Program-made: the position numbers and the translations under genes | The notes under the pieces: model-generated | Databases searched by the model: none | Seen by the model: only the letters and a program-made list of their open reading frames with translations | What the model was told of the DNA's origin: nothing | Shown: piece by piece, positions 14,233-20,798 of the stretch | Position numbering within the stretch: the first letter of the stretch is position 1 | How the letters are laid out: each line of letters begins with the position of its first letter | NCBI RefSeq assembly: GCF_036906915.1 | Contig: NZ_JBAKHX010000003.1 | Location: forward strand, 158,013 to 222,012 | Source: Phytohabitans sp036906915 | Lineage (GTDB): Bacteria; Actinomycetota; Actinomycetes; Mycobacteriales; Micromonosporaceae | Direction: 5' to 3' | DNA: 64,000 nucleotides

Positions 14233-16758
14233 GTGTCAGCCGACGCCAGCCATCGCGCGCCCTCAGCCGCCGAGCTGCACCGGCAGGCCCTCCGCGAGAC
14301 CGAACGCGGGCGGCACGCCGCTGCTCGGCGGCTGTTGCGGTCCGCGCTGCGACGGCGGCCCGACCCGGTGGTCCGCGCGCACATCCTGATCACCCTGGCC
14401 TATCAGGAGGCGGAGCAGCGCAGCCTGGCCGCTGGGCTCGCGATGCTCGACGAAGTCGACGCGGTGCCGGAGCTGCCGCCACACGTCGGCGGCCTCGCCG
14501 CCGGGCAGCGCGGCCTGATCTGCATGCGCGCTGGCAAGCCAGCGGAGGCGCTGGCCGCGTACGACGCGGCGCTCCGGTTGCTCGACGAGTCGGTACCGCA
14601 GGAGCTGTGCCGACCACTGCTCAATCGGGGCATCCTGCACATGCAGATGGGCACGCTCCGGCTGGCACGTGCCGACTTCGCCCGATGCGCCGAGATCGCC
14701 CGCCGGCATGGCCTCACCATCATCGGAGCGAAGGCGTCGCACAACCTCGGTTACCTGTTGTTGCTGTCCGGCGCGCTGCCCCAAGCACTGCGCGAGATGG
14801 ACGCGGTCGCCTCCGCGCTCAGCAGCCAGTCCCCGACATACGCGGCCGTCTACCACGTCGACCGCGCCCAGGTACTGCTCGCGGCCGGGCTGTGGCGCGA
14901 GGCGGACGACGACCTGGGCCGGGCGGCGGAGCTCTTCCAAGCTGGGCGTATCCGGCAGGACCAGGCCGAGGCGGAGTTGGCGCGCGCGCAGGTCGCGCTA
15001 CTCGAAGAGCGGTTCGCTGACGCGCGCCACCTCGCTGGGCGGGCGCAGCGGCGGTTCGCCAACCGGGGCGCCGACGCGTGGGCGCTGCTTGCCCAGCAGG
15101 TCGCGCTCGCCGCGGCGGTCGGTGAAGGGCGCGGGGTGCCGGCAGCCGCCGCCGAAGCGGCCAGGGTCGCCGCCGCGCTCGCCGCCGCCGGGCTCGGGGA
15201 TGACGCGCGGCGAGCCACTCTCACCGGTGTTGCGGCGCTACTGTCCACAGGGGACTTCGCCGCCGCGCGCGAGGCGGTCGGCGACGCGATCCAGTTGCGC
15301 CGCAGCGACCCCATCGCCACCCGGTTGCAGGCCCGATCGGTGCGGGCCATGCTGGCCGAGGCCGGCGGGCGGCCTCGGTTGGTCGAGGCGGAGCTGCGCG
15401 CCGCCCTTGGCGACCTGCACCGGTACCAGGCGTCGTTCGGCAGCCTTGACCTGCAGACAGCGGTCAGCGGGCACGGCCGCCGGCTCGCCGCGCTCGGACT
15501 GGCGCGGGCGCTCGCCAGTGGACGGCCCGCGACGGTCTTCGGCTGGGCGGAACGGGCCCGCGCCCTGTCGACGCGCCTGCCGCCGGTGGTGCCGCCGGCC
15601 GACCCGGAGGCGGCCCAACTCCTGGAGGAACTGCGGCACGCGCGGGTCGAGCTGCGCATGCAGGTGCTCGCCGGCCAGCCGGCCCGCTCCCTGTACGCCC
15701 GGTGTGCCCGGCTGGAGCGGCTGATCCGGCAGCGCTCCTGGTACGTGTCTGGCCCCGGGCAGACGATCGCGCCGGCACCGCTCGGCCGGCTTCAGGACCG
15801 GCTGGCGGCCGCCGACGCCACGTACGTCGCGCACCTGCTCTCCGGCGGCCGGCTCTACGCACTCGTCGCCGGCCCACGGCGCCGCACCGTCCTCGACCTG
15901 GGTCAGGCGGAGCGCGCCATCGAGCTGCACCGCCGCCTGCGCGCCGACCTCGACGCGCTCGCCACCATCAACCTGCCCGAAGTCGTGCGCGCCACGGTGC
16001 GCGCGGCCAGCCGCACGTCGCTGCGAGGGCTCGACGAGCTGCTGTGGCAACCGGTACGCCGGTATCTGGCCGATGGTCCACTGCTTCTCGCGCCGGCGGC
16101 CGGGCTGGTCGCAGTACCGTGGACGCTCCTGCCGACCCTGCGCGGGCGCCCGGTAGCGGTCGTCGGCTCGGCCACCGCCTGGCTCGCGGCCCGCGACCGG
16201 GCCACACTGCCCGAACACCCCGTGGTGGGCCTTGCCGTCGGGCCGCGCGTCGCGCGCGGCGCGGAAGAGGCCAGGCTCGTCGGCGCGGTGTGGTCGGACG
16301 CCCCCGCTCCGCCCGGGTCCACCACGTCAGAGGTACGGGACACCGCCCTCGCCTCGGACGTGCTGCACGTGGCCGCGCACGGCGTTCACGAGCCGGACAA
16401 CCCGCTCTTCTCCCACCTCGAGCTTGCCGACGGCCCGCTCTTCGGTCACGAGCTGCACCAACTCCCGAGCCTGCCGGCGCACGTGGTGCTGTCGGCGTGC
16501 GAGCTGGGGCTTGCTCGGGCCCGCCCCGGCGAGGAGACGCTCGGCATGACCGCTGCTCTGCTGCACGGCGGTGCCGGCAGTGTGGTCGCTGGGGTGGCCC
16601 GGATCGCTGATTCGGTCGCCTACCAGGTGGGGCCGGCCCACCACGTGGCGTTGCGTGACGGCAGCTCACCGGCGGCCGCGCTGGCCGTCGCGATCGAGAC
16701 CGCGGCGAAGACCGAGGAGGACCCGGCGCCGCTGGTCTGCTTCGGTGCTGGCTGGTGA
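14233..16758 (+). CDS. TPR-CHAT caspase-like protease
   Basis: The 841-residue protein is read from GTG 14233 (TTG 14227 also possible). Residues ~10-400 are Ala/Leu/Arg-rich helical repeats of the TPR type (for example EALAAYDAALRLLDE, LRLARADFARCAEIARRHG). The C-terminal ~300 residues are a CHAT domain, a caspase relative, with the dyad His716 in LHVAAHGVHEPDN and Cys756 in VVLSACELGLARA, followed by LGMTAALLHGGAGSVVAG. Both catalytic residues are present. No transmembrane segment is seen. It ends the sigma/beta-sandwich/subtilase cassette. TPR-CHAT proteins act in prokaryotic immunity and stress proteolysis. The substrate here is unknown. Confidence 0.88.
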   Translation: MSADASHRAPSAAELHRQALRETERGRHAAARRLLRSALRRRPDPVVRAHILITLAYQEAEQRSLAAGLAMLDEVDAVPELPPHVGGLAAGQRGLICMRAGKPAEALAAYDAALRLLDESVPQELCRPLLNRGILHMQMGTLRLARADFARCAEIARRHGLTIIGAKASHNLGYLLLLSGALPQALREMDAVASALSSQSPTYAAVYHVDRAQVLLAAGLWREADDDLGRAAELFQAGRIRQDQAEAELARAQVALLEERFADARHLAGRAQRRFANRGADAWALLAQQVALAAAVGEGRGVPAAAAEAARVAAALAAAGLGDDARRATLTGVAALLSTGDFAAAREAVGDAIQLRRSDPIATRLQARSVRAMLAEAGGRPRLVEAELRAALGDLHRYQASFGSLDLQTAVSGHGRRLAALGLARALASGRPATVFGWAERARALSTRLPPVVPPADPEAAQLLEELRHARVELRMQVLAGQPARSLYARCARLERLIRQRSWYVSGPGQTIAPAPLGRLQDRLAAADATYVAHLLSGGRLYALVAGPRRRTVLDLGQAERAIELHRRLRADLDALATINLPEVVRATVRAASRTSLRGLDELLWQPVRRYLADGPLLLAPAAGLVAVPWTLLPTLRGRPVAVVGSATAWLAARDRATLPEHPVVGLAVGPRVARGAEEARLVGAVWSDAPAPPGSTTSEVRDTALASDVLHVAAHGVHEPDNPLFSHLELADGPLFGHELHQLPSLPAHVVLSACELGLARARPGEETLGMTAALLHGGAGSVVAGVARIADSVAYQVGPAHHVALRDGSSPAAALAVAIETAAKTEEDPAPLVCFGAGW

Positions 16759-16823
16759 AGTTCGCTCATGACAGGTAAGAGAACGCAGGCGCTTATCCGA
16801 TACATCTCGCGTCGGACATCAGG

Positions 16824-16829
16824 TAGCGT
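16824..16829 (+). promoter_or_regulatory. -10 element just before a possible leader peptide of erm
   Basis: TAGCGT ends 7 bases before ATG 16837, so a transcript starting here would begin at the first codon of the small frame upstream of the rRNA methyltransferase. No convincing -35 hexamer was identified. Confidence 0.45.
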
Positions 16830-16836
16830 TGCGCGC

Positions 16837-16938
16837 ATGGCACACGCCCTGATCAACGGAGCCCTCGCCGCCGGTGCGGCCGCGTGGGGTCTTTCCGTGG
16901 TGACCAGGCTGCGGCCGGGGCTGCTGGCCCTGGTCTGA
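16837..16938 (+). CDS. Possible leader peptide upstream of erm (33 aa)
   Basis: This small frame encodes 33 residues starting M-A-H-A-L-I-N-G-A-L, hydrophobic in the middle and ending T-R-L-R-P-G-L-L-A-L-V. It begins 7 bases after a -10 hexamer, so it would be leaderless, and it ends 85 bases before the erm start. Short translated leaders upstream of erm genes commonly control them by macrolide-dependent ribosome stalling. Whether this one stalls cannot be told from sequence. It could be a chance frame. Confidence 0.4.
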   Translation: MAHALINGALAAGAAAWGLSVVTRLRPGLLALV

Positions 16939-17023
16939 TCTTCGCCACCCTCTACCCGCGCGCGTCCGCCCGGGGCCATTCCGCTTGTTCGCGTTGGCCC
17001 TTGCCTGGGAGAGGACGCCCACT

Positions 17024-17809
17024 GTGGCGCGGAACACCTATCGAATTCGCAATGAGCGCGCGCGTGCCCGCCGCGCATACTCGCAGACCTTCCTGACCGA
17101 CCGCGGTGCGCTCGGCCAGGTCGTGCGCGCCGCCCGCCCGGCGGAAACCGACCTGGTGCTGGAGATCGGCGCCGGCGCGGGCCACCTGACCCGGGAACTC
17201 GCCCGGGTGGCCAACCGTGTCGTCGCGTACGAGGTCGACCCCGATCTGGCCGCCGGTCTCGACCCACCGTCCAATGTGGTGCTCCAGCAGCGTGACTTCC
17301 TGGCCGCCCGGCCGCCCCGGGAGCCGTTCGCGGTGGTGGGCAGCATCCCGTACGCGCTGACCGCCAGGGTCGTCGAGTGGTGCCTGCGTGCTCCGACGCT
17401 GACCTCGGCCACCCTGGTCACGCAGCTGGAGTACGCCCGCAAGCGCACCGGCGACTACGGCCGCTGGAGCCGGCTCACGATCGAAACCTGGCCCACGCAC
17501 CGGTGGGTGCTGGCCGGGCGGATCGGGCGGCACAAGTTCCGGCCGGTGCCGCGGGTCGACTCGGGCATCCTGCGGCTGGAGCGGCGGCCGGTGCCGCTGG
17601 TCGAGCCTCGCCTCCTGGGGTCGTACCGCCGCCTCGTCGAGCTGGGCTTCAGCGGCGTCGGCGGCTCGTTGCACGCGAGCCTGCGCCAACGCCATCCGGC
17701 CCGTCGCGTGGACGCCGCTTTCCGCGCGTGCCGCTTGGACCCGGGCCTGGTCGTGGCCTACGCCTGGCCCGAACAGTGGCTGACCTTGTTCCGCGCCCTA
17801 GCCCCTTGA
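17024..17809 (+). CDS. erm: 23S rRNA (adenine-N6)-dimethyltransferase, Erm family
   Basis: The 261-residue enzyme methylates the macrolide/lincosamide/streptogramin-binding adenine of 23S rRNA. The start is GTG 17024, with GAGAGG upstream. Near the N-terminus is RRAYSQTFLTD, the Erm/KsgA opening; then the SAM motif LEIGAGAGHLTRELA, the acidic motif VVAYEVDPDLA, and the catalytic motif GSIPYALTARVVEWCL (N/S-I-P-Y type). A basic C-terminal domain follows. Length matches actinobacterial Erm proteins. A ~250-bp leader with a possible uORF precedes it, which suggests inducible expression. It stands alone and would give ribosome-target protection. It could serve self-resistance or intrinsic resistance. 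Confidence 0.88.
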   Translation: MARNTYRIRNERARARRAYSQTFLTDRGALGQVVRAARPAETDLVLEIGAGAGHLTRELARVANRVVAYEVDPDLAAGLDPPSNVVLQQRDFLAARPPREPFAVVGSIPYALTARVVEWCLRAPTLTSATLVTQLEYARKRTGDYGRWSRLTIETWPTHRWVLAGRIGRHKFRPVPRVDSGILRLERRPVPLVEPRLLGSYRRLVELGFSGVGGSLHASLRQRHPARRVDAAFRACRLDPGLVVAYAWPEQWLTLFRALAP

Positions 17810-17935
17810 CGCCCGGTCGCGCCCGCCCGTCCGGTCGCGCCTCTCCACGTCCGCACGACGCGTCGCCCCGCACTCCGCGGCGTCGCGGCGTGGCGCCCCC
17901 GCGGCCGCGCGGCGTGGCGCCACGCTCTCCCCGCC

Positions 17936-17992
17936 GATCAAGGGCAAACGCACGTGGTTCGATCTCTTTTCCGCGTGCATTTGCCCTTGATC
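17936..17992. repeat. 57-bp palindromic repeat, copy B
   Basis: This copy starts GATCAAGGGCAAACG and ends with the reverse complement of the outer arm. The inner stem is less perfect than in other copies. It lies between the convergent erm and rpsN genes, inside a 458-bp gene-free stretch (17810-18267) that also carries the tandem repeats at 18053-18240. A further CCTTGATC lies 12 bases outside it at about 18003-18010. It could act as a terminator for erm. Confidence 0.9.
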
Positions 17993-18052
17993 GATGGAGA
18001 CCTCCTTGATCGACGCCGCCGGCGCCGCGCAGGCTGCGCGGAGGCCCGGCGT

Positions 18053-18180
18053 GCGGAGTGCGGTGCGTGCGGAGTGCGGTGCGTGCGGAGTGCGGTGCGT
18101 GCGGAGTGCGGTGCGTGCGGAGTGCGGTGCGTGCGGAGTGCGGTGCGTGCGGAGTGCGGTGCGTGCGGAGTGCGGTGCGT
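18053..18180. repeat. Tandem repeat, 16 bp x 8
   Basis: Eight perfect, uninterrupted copies of GCGGAGTGCGGTGCGT fill 128 bp. Sixteen bases is not a multiple of three, so no reading frame is conserved across units. There is no spacer, so it is not a CRISPR array. It is an unstable minisatellite-type array just beyond the 3' end of rpsN. Confidence 0.95.
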
Positions 18181-18240
18181 GCGGAGGCCGGGCGTGCGGA
18201 GGCCGGGCGTGCGGAGGCCGGGCGTGCGGAGGCCGGGCGT
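18181..18240. repeat. Tandem repeat, 15 bp x 4
   Basis: Four perfect copies of GCGGAGGCCGGGCGT follow the 16-bp array directly. The two units share GCGGAG and the ending GCGT, so one array probably arose from the other by slippage. Confidence 0.95.
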
Positions 18241-18267
18241 GGAGAGGCGCGACCGGACGGGCGGGCG

Positions 18268-18561
18268 CTATCGGGAGGACTTGCGGACGCCCGGAAGGGC
18301 GCCGGTCAGCGCCATAGCGCGGAAGTTCAGGCGGGACAGGCCGAAGCGGGTCAGTATCCCGCGCGGCCGGCCGTCCAGCGTGTCGCGGGAGCGGAGCCGG
18401 ACCGGGCTGCCGTCGCGGGGGAGGCGGCTGAGCGCGCGCACGGCCGCCTCCCGGGTGAGCGGGTCGGCGACCGCGCGCTTGAGGGCGGCACGCCGCTCGG
18501 CGTACCGGATGACCATCTCCTCGCGGCGGGCCTGGCGTGCGGTGAGGCTCCGCCGCGCCAT
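18268..18561 (-). CDS. rpsN: 30S ribosomal protein S14, zinc-independent paralogue
   Basis: This 97-residue S14 has the conserved ending RDTLDGRPRGILTRFGLSRLNFRAMALTGALPGVRKSSR-type core, with GRPRG and FGLSRL motifs. It lacks the four zinc-binding cysteines of the zinc-type S14, so it is the C-minus form. It overlaps rpmG by one base of ATGA and is co-transcribed with it from the Zur-like promoter at 18735. Such paralogues replace zinc-containing ribosomal proteins during zinc starvation and free zinc for other uses. Confidence 0.93.
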   Translation of the reverse strand: MARRSLTARQARREEMVIRYAERRAALKRAVADPLTREAAVRALSRLPRDGSPVRLRSRDTLDGRPRGILTRFGLSRLNFRAMALTGALPGVRKSSR

Positions 18562-18728
18562 CAGCGCTCCTCGCGGAATTCGACGTGCCGGCGTGCCCGC
18601 GGGTCGTACTTGCGTAGGGCCAGCCGGTCTGGGTCGTTGCGCCGGTTTTTGCGGGTGACGTACGTGAACCCGGTCCCCGCCGTGCTGCGGAGCTTGACGA
18701 CCGGGCGGGCTTCGTTGCTGCGGGCCAT
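18561..18728 (-). CDS. rpmG: 50S ribosomal protein L33, zinc-independent paralogue
   Basis: This 55-residue protein has the L33 pattern VVKLRSTAGTGFTYVTRKN followed by RNDPDRLALRKYDP. It contains no cysteine, so it is the zinc-free form. The ATG at 18728 lies 6 bases after a TATACT -10 on the minus strand, so the transcript should be leaderless. It is first in a two-gene operon with rpsN and is divergent from the Mrf/CobW-like gene across a Zur-like box. Confidence 0.93.
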   Translation of the reverse strand: MARSNEARPVVKLRSTAGTGFTYVTRKNRRNDPDRLALRKYDPRARRHVEFREER

Positions 18729-18734
18729 GCGCTT

Positions 18735-18756
18735 AGTATAACGAAAACCGTTTTCA
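18735..18756. promoter_or_regulatory. Zur-like box and divergent promoter
   Basis: A 15-base inverted repeat at 18742-18756 (arms GAAAAC and GTTTTC around one central C) matches the 7-1-7 Zur pattern TGAAAAT-N-ATTTTCA at most positions. On the minus strand TATACT (18740-18735) is a strong -10, 6 bases before rpmG. On the plus strand the box is about 16 bases before the AGGAGG and ATG of the Mrf-like gene, so one box could repress both operons when zinc is plentiful. Confidence 0.75.
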
Positions 18757-18772
18757 ACAACTAGGAGGCGCC

Positions 18773-19954
18773 ATGCCCGCCGTCACGGTGCTGTCCGGGT
18801 TCTCGCCCGCCGCCACCCACGCCGTCGCCCGCACCCTGCTGGCGGACGACCCGCGACGGATTCTGATCCGGCACGACCTGACCGGCGTGCGCGACGGCGT
18901 CGTGCACCGGATCGTCCGCACGGCGCGCGAGGTGCTCGAAGATGAGCAGGTCACGCTGGTGCACGGCTGCGTCTCCTGCACTCTTCGCGAAGACGTGCTG
19001 CCGACGCTGGTGCGCATGGCCCGCGCGCACCCCGACCGCGACCAGGTGCTCCTGCTGCCGGAAGCGGTCGAGCCGGAGGCTGTGGCGGCCGCCGCCCGGT
19101 GGTGCCTGGTCGACGGGGCACTGGTCACCGATCACGTGCGCTTCGACTCGCACACCACCGTGGTCGACGCGGGGCGGTTGCTCGACGACATCACCAGTAC
19201 CGACTCGCTGAGCGACCGGGCCCTGCATGCCGCCGATGATGATCACCGCGCGGTCGCCGACGTCGTCGCGCGCCAGATCGAGTACGCGGACACCGTCGTG
19301 ATGTGGGGCGAGGCGCCGGATGGGGCGTTCGACGGCGCGCGCCTCGCCGTGCTGCTGCAACGGCTCGCGCCGTGGGCGACCCACGTGCCCGCGGCGGGGT
19401 TCCGGCCCGAGGCGCGGCACCGCCCCGATACGCCCGGCGTGCTGGCGCGCGGGCTGGAGGGGTACCCCGTGGGCGTGCACGAACCGGTGGCCGACTGCGG
19501 CGTGGTGTCCGTGCTGTTTCGGGCGCGGCGACCGTTTCACGCTGAGCGCCTCAATGACGCGCTCGGCGCGATCGTCAGCCCGACGCTGCGCGGTCGCGGT
19601 CACCTCTGGCTGGCGAACCGGCCCGACACCGCCATCGCCTGGGACTCGGCTGCCGGTGGGCTATCGATGGGTTCGCTCGGGCGCTGGCTGGCCGCGCAAC
19701 CCGAGGAGCGCTGGGAAGAGGCGAGTGAGGGCCGGCGGCTGGCCGCGGCGGTGGAGTGGGATCCGTATTACGGGGACCGGGGCAACCAGCTCGCGTTCGT
19801 CGGGCTGGGCCTGGACGCGGCCGAGCTGCACCGGCGCCTCGCCGCGTGCCTGGTCACCGACGACGAGCTGGCCGCCGGGGAGGACACGTGGATGACCTGG
19901 GCCGACCCCTTCGCCGGGTGCCTGCGGGTGGGGGAGAATCCGGTTCGTGACTGA
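18773..19954 (+). CDS. mrf: CobW/Mrf-like protein of the zinc-starvation locus, degenerate Walker A
   Basis: The 393-residue protein belongs to the CobW/COG0523 family by its opening VTVLSGF, the HGCVSCTLRED motif (residues 64-73, Cys66 and Cys69, in place of the usual CxCC), and a C-terminal CobW_C-like domain (FHAERLNDAL, RGRGHLWLANRPD). Where active members have SGFLGAGKTTL this protein has SGFSPAATHAV, so the phosphate-binding Lys and Thr are missing and it may not bind GTP normally. In mycobacteria a relative called Mrf, encoded with C-minus ribosomal genes, recruits a hibernation factor to zinc-starved ribosomes; location supports a similar role. The start has AGGAGG upstream. Confidence 0.75.
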   Translation: MPAVTVLSGFSPAATHAVARTLLADDPRRILIRHDLTGVRDGVVHRIVRTAREVLEDEQVTLVHGCVSCTLREDVLPTLVRMARAHPDRDQVLLLPEAVEPEAVAAAARWCLVDGALVTDHVRFDSHTTVVDAGRLLDDITSTDSLSDRALHAADDDHRAVADVVARQIEYADTVVMWGEAPDGAFDGARLAVLLQRLAPWATHVPAAGFRPEARHRPDTPGVLARGLEGYPVGVHEPVADCGVVSVLFRARRPFHAERLNDALGAIVSPTLRGRGHLWLANRPDTAIAWDSAAGGLSMGSLGRWLAAQPEERWEEASEGRRLAAAVEWDPYYGDRGNQLAFVGLGLDAAELHRRLAACLVTDDELAAGEDTWMTWADPFAGCLRVGENPVRD

Positions 19955-20798
19955 CGATCCGTACACCGTGGTCTGGTCGGAACATGCCGCGCACCTGCAC
20001 GTCGTCGCACGGGAGGAGGCGGGCTGGTACGCCGAGGTGGCCCAGGCGCTCATCCGCCCGCGCGACATGCTGGCGGTCGACATCGGCTGCGGCGGCGCGG
20101 GCATGACCAGGGCGATGGCAGCCGTGCTCGGCGCGACCGGCCGCGCGGTCGGGGTCGACGGCGACCGGGCGATCCTCGACGCCGCCAGGTCGGCGGTGCC
20201 CGACGCGCAGTTCCTACATGCCGATCTCGACGGCGACCTTGCCGACCTGCGGGCCGAGCTGGGTTCCCCGGCCGACCTCGTGTGGGCGTCCGCGTCCGTG
20301 CACCACGCGGGCGATCAGCAGGCCGCGGTCGACGCGCTGGCGACGCTGCTCGGGCCCGGCGGCCGGCTCGCGCTGGCCGAGGGCGGGCTGCCGCCCAGGC
20401 ATCTGCCGTGGGACGTCGGGGTCGGCGAGCCCGGCCTGGAGATCCGGTTGGACGCCGCGCAGGACCGCTGGTTCGCCCGGATGCGGGCGGCTCTGCCCGG
20501 CTCCCGCCCGATGCCGTACGGCTGGACGGAGGCGCTGCGGCGCTCCGGGCTGACACACGTGACCACGCGCACCACCCTGGTGGAGCGGGTCGTTCCCTTG
20601 TCCAAAGAGGACGTCGAGCGGCTGCTGGACCGGCTCACCCACCGCGTGGACCGGCTCCGCCCGGCCGACCTGCTCGCGCCGGAGGACCTGGCGGCGTGGG
20701 ACCGCCTGCTCGACCCAGCCGACGAGGCGTGGCTGGGCAACCGCACCGACCTGTCCTGGCTGGACGCCCGCAGCGTCCACATAGGAACGCACCCTTAG
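19947..20798 (+). CDS. Class I SAM-dependent methyltransferase
   Basis: This 283-residue protein starts at GTG 19947, overlapping the Mrf-like gene by 8 bases, so it is coupled to the Zur-controlled operon. The SAM-binding motif is LAVDIGCGGAGMTRAMA, with the acidic post-motif VGVDGD and motif DLVWASASVHHAGD. A C-terminal ~100 residues (RTTLVERVVPLSKEDVERLL) probably shape substrate binding. The substrate is unknown. Given the location it may act in zinc stress, for example on a metallophore, RNA or ribosomal protein. Its stop overlaps the convergent Hsp70-like gene by 4 bases. Confidence 0.8.
   Translation: MTDDPYTVVWSEHAAHLHVVAREEAGWYAEVAQALIRPRDMLAVDIGCGGAGMTRAMAAVLGATGRAVGVDGDRAILDAARSAVPDAQFLHADLDGDLADLRAELGSPADLVWASASVHHAGDQQAAVDALATLLGPGGRLALAEGGLPPRHLPWDVGVGEPGLEIRLDAAQDRWFARMRAALPGSRPMPYGWTEALRRSGLTHVTTRTTLVERVVPLSKEDVERLLDRLTHRVDRLRPADLLAPEDLAAWDRLLDPADEAWLGNRTDLSWLDARSVHIGTHP

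Noticed and set aside
18053..18240. A possible CRISPR array (many evenly spaced identical units)
   Set aside because: Units are 15-16 bp and directly adjacent with no spacers, and no cas genes are present. It is a simple tandem repeat.
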